Assembly: GCF_003719335.1 (NCBI RefSeq)
Contig: NZ_RIAS01000003.1
Span: 248,001-312,000, forward strand
Origin: Paenibacillus amylolyticus
GTDB taxonomy: Bacteria > Bacillota > Bacilli > Paenibacillales > Paenibacillaceae
DNA length: 64,000 nucleotides
Direction of reading: 5' to 3'
Below are positions 37,063-46,651 of this stretch, in pieces. Each line of letters starts with the position of its first letter. Position 1 is the stretch's first letter. A program made the position numbers and the translations under genes. Under the pieces are notes generated by a model, which was not told where the DNA came from, did no database searches, and saw nothing but the letters and a program-made list of their open reading frames with translations.

Positions 37063-38024
37063 CGGAGAATTAATTCGACATCCATAACTGTGTGCTGACT
37101 CACACTCTCCCCTTTAACGAGCTTGCTGATATGGTTCGCCGCGAGTTTTCCAGCCTGTAAATAATGATATTTTACGGTTGTCAGCGTCGGATGAATCATT
37201 TCAGTGATATCGTATCCGCCGAACCCGGCTACTGACAATTGCTGGGGGATGCTAATTTTTTGAAAGGACGCTGTTTTCATAACGCCCATCGCAATATTAT
37301 CTGTCGCTGCAACGATAAGAGAGGGTCTATTTTTTTCCAGAATCTCCGCTGCCGTAATCACTGCTTCTGACATTTTGAAGCTCGTTTCATAATACCTTAC
37401 CGTACAATCACTGCACTCATCAATCGCCTGTTTAAACCCTTGTTTACGATGAATACCTACGGCCTGATCTTTCTCGCTTACTCCCAGGTACACAATCTCT
37501 CGATGCCCCTGTTCCACAACATATTCCCCCATGAGATATCCAGCTTGTTCGTCGTTGTGAATAAGACTATGCAGTAACTCATGCTGCTGTCCTACCAGTA
37601 ACACGGGAATCTGGATGTCTTCAATGGCCTTCAGGTGTGCATCTGTAATTTCAGCAGCAAGTAGAATGATCCCGGATACTTTTTGTCTGGCAAAATCATA
37701 AATCGCATCAATCTCTCGTTGCATATCCTGGCTCGTGTTGGCAATGAGCATCTGATATTGCAGTCCTCTTAGCTCCTCATCGATGCCGATCAGCGTCTGT
37801 GATGTCGCATAGGAATCCAGTCGCGGAACCACTGTACCGATAATGCTGGTCTTTTTTGCTTTGAGACTCTGTGCAAAAGTGTTCGGAACATAATTATATT
37901 GTTTAATAATATGCTCAATCTTCTGACGGGTATCTTCGCTGACCGAGCCGCCGTTCAGGAAACGAGATACGGTACTCTTCGCCACACCTGCCATCTGAGC
38001 GATATCTGAAATCGTTTTATTCAT
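37041..38024 (-). CDS. scrR: LacI-family repressor of the sucrose operon
   Basis: A 327-residue repressor. Residues 1-55 form the LacI helix-turn-helix and hinge: TISDIAQMAGVAKSTVSRFL and YNYVPNTFAQSLKAKK. The rest is the periplasmic-binding-protein-like effector domain (LIGIDEELRG, IILLAAEITDAHL, VAGFGGYDITEMIHPTLTTV). It is immediately upstream of sacA and codirectional, and the two palindromes in the gap are typical for this family. Fructose or a sucrose derivative is the usual inducer in ScrR proteins. Symbol assigned by context. Confidence 0.9.
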   Translation of the reverse strand: MNKTISDIAQMAGVAKSTVSRFLNGGSVSEDTRQKIEHIIKQYNYVPNTFAQSLKAKKTSIIGTVVPRLDSYATSQTLIGIDEELRGLQYQMLIANTSQDMQREIDAIYDFARQKVSGIILLAAEITDAHLKAIEDIQIPVLLVGQQHELLHSLIHNDEQAGYLMGEYVVEQGHREIVYLGVSEKDQAVGIHRKQGFKQAIDECSDCTVRYYETSFKMSEAVITAAEILEKNRPSLIVAATDNIAMGVMKTASFQKISIPQQLSVAGFGGYDITEMIHPTLTTVKYHYLQAGKLAANHISKLVKGESVSQHTVMDVELILRESVDKI

Positions 38025-38065
38025 AAGAAACTCCTTTTGATCTAAATGAATTGCACGAAATATGA

Positions 38066-38255
38066 TTTACACGTTCACTTCGATGTCAGAATAACCTTCC
38101 AACCGCTGTTATCCCCAGATTTTATGAATTCCCTTTTCTATAAGGAGAAAATCCGGTGATAAGCGTATGCTTCCGATGCAGCTTTCTTTCAGAAAGCTTT
38201 TAGGCGGCCGCTCCGCTTTTCCAGGTTTTTTCTGTCCTCTCCGTTTCTGTGTAAA
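38066..38255. repeat. dispersed structured repeat, copy B (upstream of scrR)
   Basis: A 190-bp element bounded by TTTACAC and TGTGTAAA, closely similar to 19917-20103. CTTCGATG, GAATAACCTTCCAA, GCTGTTATCCCCAGATTT, AAATCCGGTGATAA, AGCTTTCT/AGAAAGCT, TTCCAGGTTTTT and CTCTCCGTT are shared. The variable part is the loop of the long stem and the stretch 38195-38220. It begins 42 bases before the scrR start codon, in the scrR promoter region. Confidence 0.8.
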
Positions 38256-38344
38256 TAATGAGTCTAAATTATTTATAAAATCATTCATTTATGTATTATA
38301 ACTTAAATCGCGAAGCTCATCGAATATGAGCAGGATGACATAGC

Positions 38345-38408
38345 AAAAAAGCCCGATTCACGCAGAAGCTCACAGCGTCGTGTGCTACATACGAATCGAA
38401 CCGAGCTT
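38345..38408 (-). terminator. terminator of the RNase J gene
   Basis: On the minus strand AGCTCGGTTC pairs with GAATCGGGCT and is followed by TTTTTTG. The rest of 38256-38492 shows nothing else I can name. Confidence 0.75.
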
Positions 38409-38492
38409 GGCAAAGTCATTTTGAAGACACAAACTCTAAGACATCAGGCACGGATGGTCTTCCGTTCTGCCTGCAAACATCATTTAGTTCAA

Positions 38493-40166
38493 TCATACCT
38501 CAATAATAATCGGCAAAATCATAGGTCTGCGCTTGGTTTGCGCATAAATGTAATGGCCGATCTCATCTTTCAGCTTCCGTTTGATCACATTCCACTGATT
38601 GACCCCGGCACCCGTTAATTCATCCATCCGGTTAACGACCCGTTCATGAATCTCCTTCATGAATTGTTCCGAGTCCTTCACAAAAACAAAACCTCTGGAG
38701 ATGATCTCCGGGGAGGCAACCATTTGTTTTTCTGTTTTACTAAGCGTGGTTACAATGACCAGCATCCCATCCGATGATAGCTGCCTGCGATCCCGAAGCA
38801 CAATATTGCCGACGTCACCGATAATAAGCCCGTCAACCAAGCTGTTACCTGAGGCAATCTTCGGACCTAATGAAGCCGTTCCGTCTCTGTATTCCACCAT
38901 ATCTCCATTATTGACGATAAACACACGACTTTGCTCAATCCCTACAGATTCCGCAAGCAATCTGTGCTGATACAACATCCGGAATTCACCGTGAATCGGT
39001 ACCAAATAATCCGGCTTCATCAGCGTAAGCATCAGTTTCAGCTCTTCCTGACTGCCATGACCGGATACGTGCATTCCCGCCGCTCCGCTGGAGCCATAAA
39101 TCACACGAGCACCCAGAACATACAGGTTGTCGATGACATGGGCAAGGTTCCTTTCGTTGCCAGGTATGGCTCCTGCTGCAATGATAACCGTATCTCCAGA
39201 TTCAATGCTAACTTGAGGATGTTTGCCCGCAGCCAGCCTGGACAAGGCAGCCATCGCCTCTCCCTGGCTTCCCGTACATAGCACAACCACCTGCTCCCGC
39301 GGAAACTGTCCTGAATCAGCGGCTTCAATCAATAGTCCGTCGGGAACGTCGAGATAACCGAGTTCACTTGCAACATTCACGACGTTAATCATGCTTCGTC
39401 CAAGCAATGCCAGCTTGCGGCCAGTCTGAAACGCAGCATTCACGATCTGTTGAACTCTGCTGATATTGGATGCGAAGGTAGAGATAAACACCTTTTGCTT
39501 CGCACGAATAAATGCATCCAGAATATGGTCCCCGACAACACGTTCTGAAGGAGTGAATCCCGGTCTTTCGGCATTGGTGCTCTCGGAAAGCAGCACATGC
39601 ACCCCTTGTTTCCCGATCTCAGCCATGCGGTGTAAATCCGGGAAAGGACCGTTTACAGGGGACATATCAAATTTGAAGTCTCCCGTGTGCACCACATTGC
39701 CTGCCGGCGTTTGAAAGAAAATACCCAGACAGTCCGGGATGCTGTGACTCGTTGCAAAAAAAGAAACATCGATACTGCCCAGCTTGAGCTGAGAGTTTGC
39801 GTCAATGGTGTGCAGATCGGATTGGCGCAGCAGGTTATGCTCTCTCAATTTCAACTCAATTAGACCTCGTGTTAGCCTGGAAGCGTAAACGGGGATATTG
39901 ATTTGTTTTAGAAGATACGGAATTCCACCAATATGATCCTCATGTCCATGCGTGACTACAAGGGCCTTTACTTTATCCTGATTTTCGAGCAAATACGTAA
40001 CATCCGGCACGATGAGATCAATGCCTGGCATCGTTTCATCCGGGAACTTCGAACCACAGTCAATCACAATGATGTCTTGATCATACTGAATCAAATACAT
40101 GTTTTTCCCGATTTCATTCACGCCGCCAAGTGCAGCTATATATAGTTTGTTATGAGCAAACTTCAA
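38493..40166 (-). CDS. rnj: ribonuclease J family protein
   Basis: A 557-residue metallo-beta-lactamase/beta-CASP ribonuclease. The zinc motif THGHEDHIGG is intact, and HSIPDCLGI, VVHTGDFKFD, GSQGEAMAALSRL and MHVSGHGSQEELKL are the beta-CASP and catalytic signatures. The C-terminal domain ends QTKRRPMILPIIIEV, nearly as in RNase J1. Because the metal motif is complete, unlike in RNase J2 (HGHDEN), it should be active. The internal sequence is a mixture of J1 and J2 features, so it may be a third paralog. It starts at TTG 40166 after GAGGAGGG. The role is 5'-3' exonuclease or endonuclease in RNA decay. Confidence 0.9.
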   Translation of the reverse strand: MKFAHNKLYIAALGGVNEIGKNMYLIQYDQDIIVIDCGSKFPDETMPGIDLIVPDVTYLLENQDKVKALVVTHGHEDHIGGIPYLLKQINIPVYASRLTRGLIELKLREHNLLRQSDLHTIDANSQLKLGSIDVSFFATSHSIPDCLGIFFQTPAGNVVHTGDFKFDMSPVNGPFPDLHRMAEIGKQGVHVLLSESTNAERPGFTPSERVVGDHILDAFIRAKQKVFISTFASNISRVQQIVNAAFQTGRKLALLGRSMINVVNVASELGYLDVPDGLLIEAADSGQFPREQVVVLCTGSQGEAMAALSRLAAGKHPQVSIESGDTVIIAAGAIPGNERNLAHVIDNLYVLGARVIYGSSGAAGMHVSGHGSQEELKLMLTLMKPDYLVPIHGEFRMLYQHRLLAESVGIEQSRVFIVNNGDMVEYRDGTASLGPKIASGNSLVDGLIIGDVGNIVLRDRRQLSSDGMLVIVTTLSKTEKQMVASPEIISRGFVFVKDSEQFMKEIHERVVNRMDELTGAGVNQWNVIKRKLKDEIGHYIYAQTKRRPMILPIIIEV

Positions 40167-40266
40167 AATGCTTTCACCCTCCTCTGGATCTCATCCTTAA
40201 TTTCTTCTTATGTATTCCTAGTATGGAAGGAATCGCCTTGGTTATGCATAACAGCGGATATACGCG

Positions 40267-40301
40267 AAAAACCACGTACGGAACGTTCGTTCCGACGTGG
40301 T
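40267..40301 (-). terminator. terminator of the rhamnose operon
   Basis: On the minus strand ACCACGTCGGAACG pairs with CGTTCCGTACGTGGT around a two-base loop and is followed by TTTTC. Confidence 0.85.
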
Positions 40302-40325
40302 CTATGAGATTCCATCATATAACAA

Positions 40326-41585
40326 TTATGTTCTTTGCAAAAGAACGTCCTGCTCGTAGGATTTAACTTCTTTAATCCACTGTTCACGTACAGGCACACC
40401 TTGCTGAGCACAATAGTAGTCCCATACTGCGCCAAATGGATAGGATTTGAACTCCTCCGTCAAGGCCAGGCGTGTCGTGTAATCTCCATCCAGCTCCGCC
40501 TGTTTTAAAGCTTCTACCGGTTCCAGCATAGCTCGCAGCAAAGCTTTAATGGTGTTGCGCGTACCGACAACCCATGCAGCTACGCGGTTAATACTGGCGT
40601 CAAAGAAGTCCAGTCCGATATGTGTTGTGCCGAGAAGCTCATGACGCACCAATTCACGGGCAATTTCAAGCAATTCGTCGTCCATAATAACAACATGATC
40701 GCTGTCCCAGCGCATCGGACGGCTAACGTGAAGCAGAATACCGCTCGTGAATAATGCCAGAGAGGACAGCTTGTTTGATATCACTTCTGTTGGATGAAAA
40801 TGACCGGCATCCAGGCAGATTAACGTATCATTTTGCAACCCGTATCCCATATAAAACTCATGTGAACCGACAACATAAGCTTCTGAACCAAGACCAAACA
40901 GCTTGCTTTCAACCGCATCCAGATTGTGCTTCGGATTCAGCGGTTCGGCAAATACTTCGTCCAATGAGTCCTTCAGACGTTTGCGGGGAGACATCCGGTC
41001 AACAGGGTTGTCCTTGAAACCATCCGGTACCCATACATTGGTCACACAGGTTTGGCCCAGTTGTTCGCCGAAATACGCACCAATTCGCCGAGAAGCTTTG
41101 CAATGATCAATCCAGAATTTGCGAATCTCGGGGTCAGGATGACTGAGTGTGAAGCCGTCGCTTGATTTTTCATGTGAGAAACACGTTGGGTTGAAGTCCA
41201 GTCCAAGGCCGTGCTCTTTCGCCCATTTTACCCAGTTTTCGTAATGTCTTGGCTCAATCTGATCCAGCTCCACCTGTTCGTCTGTATCGGCATAGATCGC
41301 ATGCAGATTGACTTTATGTTTACCGGGAATGAGAGCAAAAGCTTTCTCCAGGTCTGCACGAAGCTCCGCAGGGGTTGTTGCTGCGCCCGGATAGTTTCCC
41401 GTAACCGATATGCCACCCGTCAGTTCACCTTCCTGGTTGAGAAAACCTTTGACATCATCTCCTTGCCAGCAGTGTACGGATACTTTGATATCTGCCAGCT
41501 TATTTAATACATCATCTGTATTGATGCCATGTTGAGCATATAAAGACTTCGCAGCTTGGTACGCTTGTTCCACCTGATTTTGCAT
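40326..41585 (-). CDS. rhaA: L-rhamnose isomerase
   Basis: A 419-residue TIM-barrel isomerase converting L-rhamnose to L-rhamnulose. [14 protein letters not shown], the metal-site stretches [12 protein letters not shown] and [14 protein letters not shown], and [14 protein letters not shown] are conserved RhaA sequences. The length is typical. ATG 41585 has AAGGAGG nine bases upstream; the longer open frame in front overlaps the end of rhaEW. The gene is the second of the operon, 13 bp after rhaEW, and ends at a strong terminator. The kinase (RhaB) needed between these two steps is not in the window. Confidence 0.95.
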   Translation of the reverse strand: MQNQVEQAYQAAKSLYAQHGINTDDVLNKLADIKVSVHCWQGDDVKGFLNQEGELTGGISVTGNYPGAATTPAELRADLEKAFALIPGKHKVNLHAIYADTDEQVELDQIEPRHYENWVKWAKEHGLGLDFNPTCFSHEKSSDGFTLSHPDPEIRKFWIDHCKASRRIGAYFGEQLGQTCVTNVWVPDGFKDNPVDRMSPRKRLKDSLDEVFAEPLNPKHNLDAVESKLFGLGSEAYVVGSHEFYMGYGLQNDTLICLDAGHFHPTEVISNKLSSLALFTSGILLHVSRPMRWDSDHVVIMDDELLEIARELVRHELLGTTHIGLDFFDASINRVAAWVVGTRNTIKALLRAMLEPVEALKQAELDGDYTTRLALTEEFKSYPFGAVWDYYCAQQGVPVREQWIKEVKSYEQDVLLQRT

Positions 41586-41598
41586 CGATTTAACCTCC

Positions 41599-43668
41599 TT
41601 AACGTGTAAATGCTGCGGGTACACCACCATCAATAGTCAGCATACAACCTGTCGTTTTCTCCGATTTCGATGAAGCGAAGAAGGCAATGCCTTCCGCGAT
41701 ATCCCTCGGATAGATGTTAACGAGCAGCGTTGTGCGTTTGCGATAATATTCTTCCAACTGATCCGGTTCAATGCCGTATGCGGCGGCACGTTCGTTCCTC
41801 CAAGATCCGTTCCAGATCGCAGAACCTTGCAGGATCGCATCCGGTAATATGGTATTGACACGAATGCCATATTCGCCGCCTTCCGCCGCAATGCAGCGAG
41901 CCAGATGGGCTTCGAGTGCCTTGGCCGAGCTGTAAGCAGAAGCACTTTTACCTGCATATACCGAGTTTTTCGATCCGATGAAGACCATGCTTCCACCGAT
42001 CCCCTGCTCTTTCATCAATTTGAATGCTTCGCGAGCAACCAGGAAATAACCCGTGCCCAGCACGCTCATATTCAGATTCCATTCCTTCAATGAAGTTTCG
42101 TCAAATGGACTGGATGTAGCCAGACCGGCATTGTTAACGATGATATCCACACCACCGTATTGCAGAGCCGTTTCTGCATAAGCTGCCTGTACCGCTTCTT
42201 CATCTGTCACGTCCATCTTGAGTGCAAATGCACGATTGGCACCGTATTGATCGTTAATTTCCTGTGCTACCTTCTGTGCGCCTTCCAGATTCAAATCTGC
42301 AAGCACAACATGTGCGCCTTCCGAAACGAGTTTACGTGCTGTTTCACTACCGATACCGCCTGCACCGCCCGTAATAAAGGCAACTTTGCGAGAAAACTCT
42401 GTTTCTGCAGGGGCCAGCGACAACTTATATAGCTCCAGCGGCCAGTATTCCACATTGTAAGATTCGTTCGCACTGAGCGAAACGAATTTACCGAGGCTTG
42501 TTGCCCCGCGCATAACTGCAATCGCCCGATGATACAACGCACCGCTGACTTGGGACAACGCCCAGCTTTTGCCTGTATTGATCATACCTACGCCAGGAAT
42601 GAGAATAACGCGAGGAGCCGCTTCGAACATCACATCGCCTTCATTTTTGTTGCCTTCAAAATATTGCTTATATTGTTCTTTGTACGCGGCGATGCCTTCC
42701 GCAAGCTTTGCTTTTAATCCATCAATATCATCCGCATTCGGCGTCCAGTCAATAAACAGCGGCACCACTTTGGTATGTACCAGATGATCTGGACAAGCCG
42801 CGCCAACCTGAGACAACTGCGGAGAATCTGCTCCACCTGCAAAAGCAAGTACATCCTCCTGATCGTCAAAGGACAAAATCATTTTTTTGCTGTCCGACAC
42901 GGCCCCGCGAATGACAGGCATCACACGAGCAGCAATCTGACGACGAACTTCAGCAGGAAGTGCTTGGTGTTTTACTCCGCCAAAGAGATTAGCTTCATTA
43001 ACACGTGCCTCGATGAATGCTTCTGCTTCATTAATGATCTTGATCGTCTGTACGTAACATTCCTCAGAGCTTTCTCCCCAAGTCACTAGACCGTGCTTCT
43101 CCATGAGAACTAGCTCTGCATTCGGATTTGCGGATACGCTTTCAGCAATCATTTTGGAGAGTGTAAAACCTGGGCGCACATAAGGAACCCACACAAAACG
43201 CTCTCCATATATTTCACGTGCCAGCTCTTTCCCGTTATCTGCACAGCAGAGACTGATAATCGCATCCGGGTGAGTATGATCCACATGTTTGAACGGGAGA
43301 AACGCATGCAGCAGCGTTTCAATAGAAGCTCGCGGATGTTTCGCATCAATCATGCAATGCCCGAGATATTCAACCATCTCTTCATCTGACATCGAGTCAC
43401 GTTCCATGAGCGGGCCGATATCTTCAAGCGCCAGTCCGGTAAAATGCTTTGCTTCCATGGAACCGAGATCCGAGCCGCTCCCCTTCACATACATCACTTC
43501 GACATCACGACCGCGGAAATCCTTTACTGTTGTTTTAGTAGATGTGTTACCCCCATAAATATTGCAAACCCGACGATCTGTTCCGATCAGATTAGAGCGG
43601 TAAACTAATTGTTCAAGCCCTGTTGTTTTCTCTGATGCCTTCGCTGCATTCCATAAACTCTGTACCAT
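41599..43668 (-). CDS. rhaEW: bifunctional rhamnulose-1-phosphate aldolase / lactaldehyde dehydrogenase
   Basis: A 689-residue fusion. The first 400 residues are a class II aldolase ([42 protein letters not shown]), with zinc ligands in the DHTHPD region. The last 260 are an [22 protein letters not shown], the Tyr-Lys pair in YSSAKA, and [11 protein letters not shown] at the end. It matches B. subtilis YuxG (RhaEW) in order and length. The aldolase makes lactaldehyde, which the dehydrogenase half then oxidises. ATG 43668 follows GGAGGGG; the open frame upstream is A+T-rich promoter sequence. A palindrome lies beside its promoter. Confidence 0.94.
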   Translation of the reverse strand: MVQSLWNAAKASEKTTGLEQLVYRSNLIGTDRRVCNIYGGNTSTKTTVKDFRGRDVEVMYVKGSGSDLGSMEAKHFTGLALEDIGPLMERDSMSDEEMVEYLGHCMIDAKHPRASIETLLHAFLPFKHVDHTHPDAIISLCCADNGKELAREIYGERFVWVPYVRPGFTLSKMIAESVSANPNAELVLMEKHGLVTWGESSEECYVQTIKIINEAEAFIEARVNEANLFGGVKHQALPAEVRRQIAARVMPVIRGAVSDSKKMILSFDDQEDVLAFAGGADSPQLSQVGAACPDHLVHTKVVPLFIDWTPNADDIDGLKAKLAEGIAAYKEQYKQYFEGNKNEGDVMFEAAPRVILIPGVGMINTGKSWALSQVSGALYHRAIAVMRGATSLGKFVSLSANESYNVEYWPLELYKLSLAPAETEFSRKVAFITGGAGGIGSETARKLVSEGAHVVLADLNLEGAQKVAQEINDQYGANRAFALKMDVTDEEAVQAAYAETALQYGGVDIIVNNAGLATSSPFDETSLKEWNLNMSVLGTGYFLVAREAFKLMKEQGIGGSMVFIGSKNSVYAGKSASAYSSAKALEAHLARCIAAEGGEYGIRVNTILPDAILQGSAIWNGSWRNERAAAYGIEPDQLEEYYRKRTTLLVNIYPRDIAEGIAFFASSKSEKTTGCMLTIDGGVPAAFTR

Positions 43669-43724
43669 TTGTTCCCCTCCGATAATGTTTGTTTTCTTCC
43701 TAAATCCGAGTTTATCATCTTTGT

Positions 43725-43771
43725 TTTGTTTTGAAAACAAATATTTTATGAGAGAAAACAGAAAAATACAA
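43725..43771 (-). promoter_or_regulatory. rhamnose operon promoter and palindromic operator
   Basis: TTGTAT (43766-43771) and TAAAAT (43743-43748) are 17 bases apart. Directly downstream is the perfect palindrome TTTGTTTTGAAAACAAA (43725-43741), at the expected start site, a good repressor site. The rhamnose regulator is not in the window. The remaining gap to 43960 is A+T-rich with nothing else recognised. Confidence 0.6.
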
Positions 43772-43965
43772 AGAATACCTATAGAAAGCAACTTTTATTT
43801 CGTTTTATTATTTGAGATGTGAAAAACAAACAGCACATCAACCCTATATCATGCTTTGTCCTGTCACTTACCGTGCAGCTTCATTTCAACAACTCTATAA
43901 CTTCTTCTGTATGCTTCTCCCTCCCCCATAGATGAAATGTTTTCAAACGTTTTTAATCTTGTATG

Positions 43966-44014
43966 ACAAAAAGAGTACCCGATCACATCTGATTACAGTG
44001 ACCTGATACTCTTT
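43966..44014 (-). terminator. terminator of treR
   Basis: On the minus strand AAAGAGT pairs with ACTCTTTTT, with an inner GGTCAC/GTGATC part, before a T-run. It separates treR from the rhamnose operon. Confidence 0.8.
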
Positions 44015-44085
44015 GCTTGTCGACATTAGGTAACGTATTTAATTACCGAGTACGTATAGCTTATTTTCTTAACTTTCTACTCCAA

Positions 44086-44796
44086 TTACTTGCGTCTGGC
44101 AAAGTCCACAAATGTGAACTTGTCCGGTCGATGACGTGATTCCGTATACTGGAACTGGCTAGTATCTTCAAGATACACCTGACTTCTCACGACAACAACA
44201 TTGTGAAAACCTTCAAGATCAAGTAACTCGCGATCTTCAGCCGTAGGCTCCTCTACCAATATTTCTTTCTTGGCATAAGATATCGATAGCCCAAGTTTCT
44301 GTTCGATATACTCATAGATGGAGTCATTACAGATTTCCTGGTTCAGCCCTGGAATTAACCGCTGGCTGATATAGTCTTTGTCCAAAATGACATGTTCTCC
44401 ATCTACAATGCGAACACGATTGATCTGCCACACTTGTTCATTCAGACCAAAGCTCGTCTTTTGGCTGAGCGCCTGATCCACCGTTTGTTCCTCAAACAGC
44501 TTTACCACCGTTTGTGCGCGGTGTCCCATCTTTTGTGCGAGCTCCTTAAAGCTAACGAGGCCTGACACGGGGAAATCAATTTTACGGATGTCGAGTACAA
44601 TGGAACCTTTACCTTGAATCTTTTGGATGTAACCTTCTTCATATAGCATTTTCAGTGCTTTACGGATCGTTTCCCTTGATGTTTGATACCGTTCTGATAA
44701 ATCCAGTTCTGATTGAAGCAGTGTGCCCGCTTCGATGTCTCCATTCCGAATACGTCCAGCAATATCTTCGTATATCCGGATAAATTTATTATTCAT
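44086..44796 (-). CDS. treR: GntR/HutC-family regulator, trehalose operon repressor-like
   Basis: A 236-residue regulator. Residues 1-70 are a GntR winged helix (IYEDIAGRIRNGDIEAGTLL, SERYQTSRETIRKALKML, GYIQKIQGKGSIVLD). The rest is a UTRA effector domain. The stretches FPVSGLVSFKELAQ, VILDKDYIS, CNDSIYEYIEQKLGLSISYA and FQYTESRHRPDKFTFVDFAR match B. subtilis TreR very closely, so the effector is probably trehalose-6-phosphate. No treP or treA lies in the window, so its targets must be elsewhere. The ribosome site is weak (GGTGATG). A terminator follows before the rhamnose operon. Confidence 0.88.
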   Translation of the reverse strand: MNNKFIRIYEDIAGRIRNGDIEAGTLLQSELDLSERYQTSRETIRKALKMLYEEGYIQKIQGKGSIVLDIRKIDFPVSGLVSFKELAQKMGHRAQTVVKLFEEQTVDQALSQKTSFGLNEQVWQINRVRIVDGEHVILDKDYISQRLIPGLNQEICNDSIYEYIEQKLGLSISYAKKEILVEEPTAEDRELLDLEGFHNVVVVRSQVYLEDTSQFQYTESRHRPDKFTFVDFARRK

Positions 44797-44973
44797 TTTT
44801 CATCACCATAGTTCATTACCCTTTTTATGTCATATTAGCAACTTATATAAACTGAACTAAAGATATTTATGTGTAAATTAATAGTCCAAAGTATATACAG
44901 TATCATTACACCAATAATAACATTAAAACCAATTCAAAGGGAATCTGTGATGCTTGCAATAACCTGCATCAGT

Positions 44974-45306
44974 TTATTCAGATTTGAAATTGATTGCTGT
45001 GCCGTGGTGGTCAATAATCGTCGATACGTTACCCGTGTTACCTCCGTAAAAAACGTTCGTACTTGGCAGTAATACGATTCGGTATTTTCCATCGCTGTTC
45101 ATCTCCACTTTCACTTTGGAGGATTGTACCGCCTTCAATGAGGATGTATCGGATACTACCCCAATATTCTCTACCGTTGCTGTCATTGCTGTGCTCGCTT
45201 GGCTCCATTCAGGCATCAATGTATGAGGCGACAGTAATGCAAAAGCCAGCATTACTTTAGACATCTGCTCCGCTTGCTTTTTTAACCGTTTTCTTGAGTT
45301 TTTCAA
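44974..45306 (-). CDS. small exported protein of unknown function
   Basis: A 110-residue protein. The N-terminus is strongly basic (KNSRKRLKKQ), followed by a hydrophobic stretch (VMLAFALLSPHTLM) and SQASTA, which together look like a signal peptide cut near residue 38. The mature part, about 70 residues, has beta-like alternation (KVKVEMNSDGKYRIVLLPST) and no Cys. It starts at TTG 45306 with GGGGAG seven bases upstream; a longer frame would include the preceding terminator. The gene lies behind a promoter that is followed at once by a strong terminator. It could be a truncated gene. I do not recognise the family. Confidence 0.5.
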   Translation of the reverse strand: MKNSRKRLKKQAEQMSKVMLAFALLSPHTLMPEWSQASTAMTATVENIGVVSDTSSLKAVQSSKVKVEMNSDGKYRIVLLPSTNVFYGGNTGNVSTIIDHHGTAINFKSE

Positions 45307-45332
45307 TACCTTGCTCCCCTTTTTGTGCACAC

Positions 45333-45385
45333 AAAAAAAGGAGGCACCCCAACCAAGGAACAATGTCCTGAGTTGGGGTGCCTCC
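45333..45385 (-). terminator. strong terminator, possible attenuator before the small exported protein
   Basis: A perfect 14-bp stem, GGAGGCACCCCAAC with GTTGGGGTGCCTCC, with an inner hairpin, is followed by seven T on the minus strand. It lies 97 bases after the epimerase gene and 27 bases before the small protein gene. Confidence 0.92.
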
Positions 45386-45407
45386 CCTAAAGTGTTAATT
45401 TTTATTG

Positions 45408-45436
45408 ATTATAACGATTCGAAAATCGAATGTAAA
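45408..45436 (-). promoter_or_regulatory. promoter just ahead of the attenuator-like terminator
   Basis: TTTACA (45431-45436) and TATAAT (45408-45413) are exactly 17 bases apart. The spacer holds a dyad, TTCGA and TCGAA. The predicted start is about 16 bases before the terminator stem. Confidence 0.6.
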
Positions 45437-45481
45437 TACCTGGAATGGGGATGTGTATAAAATGTCCTTCTCTTTCGAGTC

Positions 45482-46504
45482 TTATTTTCCATCTCTGATT
45501 TTAAGCAACGCCTCGTCCAATGTGCTGACAACCCGATCACACCACTGATCGAATTCAGAATCCTCCATTTGTAATTCGGGGTGCTTCAGAATATGCACAA
45601 TCGTACTGCGTATGCCTTGATCCGCCCTTGTCGTTGCAACAAAATCAGGAACCAGCCGTTTCAGTTTGCTGTTATCAAAAACAACCGTGTTGGCTTTATC
45701 TCCAAGCAAACCACCCCGGAAATCCAAATCACTGCTAGCCGCCAAAAAATCCGATGGCACATGAACTGCATGCAACTTGACCCCAAGCACATCAGCAATG
45801 ATTTCATGAATCTGGTTCCATGTGACAGACTCATCCGAGGTGATATGTACAGCCTCACCGATAGCGTGGATGTTGCCCATTAAGCCGATAAAACCTTTGG
45901 CAAAATCGGTGTTGTGTGTAATCGTCCATAACGAAGTGCCATCACCGTGGATGATCACTGGTTTATTTTCAAGCATACGCTTCAGAACCTGCCAGCTTCC
46001 CTTCGCACCATGCACACCAAGCGGTACGGACTTATTGCCATAGGTATGGCTTGGACGAACAATGGTCACAGGAAAACCTTCATCCCGATATAATTTCATA
46101 AGGTAGTCTTCACACGCAATTTTGTTACGGGAGTATTCCCAGAATGGATTCGATAATGGCGTTCCTTCGGTGATTCTGTAATCGGACAGCGGTGTCTGGT
46201 AAGCCGATGCGGAACTTATAAAAATGAACTGCTTGGTCTTGCCTTGAAACAACCGATAATCTCTCTCCAGCTGAGCGGGTACGAATGCAATAAAATCAGC
46301 AACTACATCAAATTGTAAATCGGCGATCAGCTCGGCCACCCGTTTTTCGTCATTAATGTCGGCTTGAAGAACCTTGACTTCTGCAGGCAAATCATCGTTA
46401 TGATTGCCGCGATTAATCAAATACAATTCACAGCCTTGCTTCGCAAGCATCTCGGTAATAGCTGTACTTATAGTGCCTGTCCCTCCGATAAATAGCGCTT
46501 TCAT
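45482..46504 (-). CDS. NAD-dependent epimerase/dehydratase family protein
   Basis: A 340-residue extended SDR. The N-terminus reads KALFIGGTGTIST, a nucleotide-binding glycine motif. FISSASAY and YSRNK supply the catalytic Ser, Tyr and Lys, and RPSHTYG follows as in sugar-nucleotide epimerases. ATG 46504 follows GGAGGTG; the open frame further upstream runs through the terminator of the next gene. It has no sugar-related neighbours, only a cupredoxin gene upstream, so the substrate is unknown. Similar single genes are annotated as epimerases or isoflavone-reductase-like proteins. Confidence 0.85.
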   Translation of the reverse strand: MKALFIGGTGTISTAITEMLAKQGCELYLINRGNHNDDLPAEVKVLQADINDEKRVAELIADLQFDVVADFIAFVPAQLERDYRLFQGKTKQFIFISSASAYQTPLSDYRITEGTPLSNPFWEYSRNKIACEDYLMKLYRDEGFPVTIVRPSHTYGNKSVPLGVHGAKGSWQVLKRMLENKPVIIHGDGTSLWTITHNTDFAKGFIGLMGNIHAIGEAVHITSDESVTWNQIHEIIADVLGVKLHAVHVPSDFLAASSDLDFRGGLLGDKANTVVFDNSKLKRLVPDFVATTRADQGIRSTIVHILKHPELQMEDSEFDQWCDRVVSTLDEALLKIRDGK

Positions 46505-46553
46505 TGCTGCACCTCCAGATCGATTATGTTCCTCGTTCATGATATCATGCAGG

Positions 46554-46594
46554 CAAAAAAGGAGCAAAGTCCGGTTGCCCGAACTCTGCTCCTC
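46554..46594 (-). terminator. terminator of the cupredoxin gene
   Basis: AGGAGCAGAGT pairs with ACTTTGCTCCT on the minus strand and is followed by six T. Confidence 0.85.
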
Positions 46595-46651
46595 TATATG
46601 AGTTGAACTAAAGATCTCTGGAGAACATTCCCTATCCGTTACGCTGACTCT

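Noticed and set aside
43921-43960. cre-like sequence near TTTTCAAACGTTTTT upstream of the treR terminator
   Set aside because: Several mismatches to the CcpA consensus and no promoter at this position.
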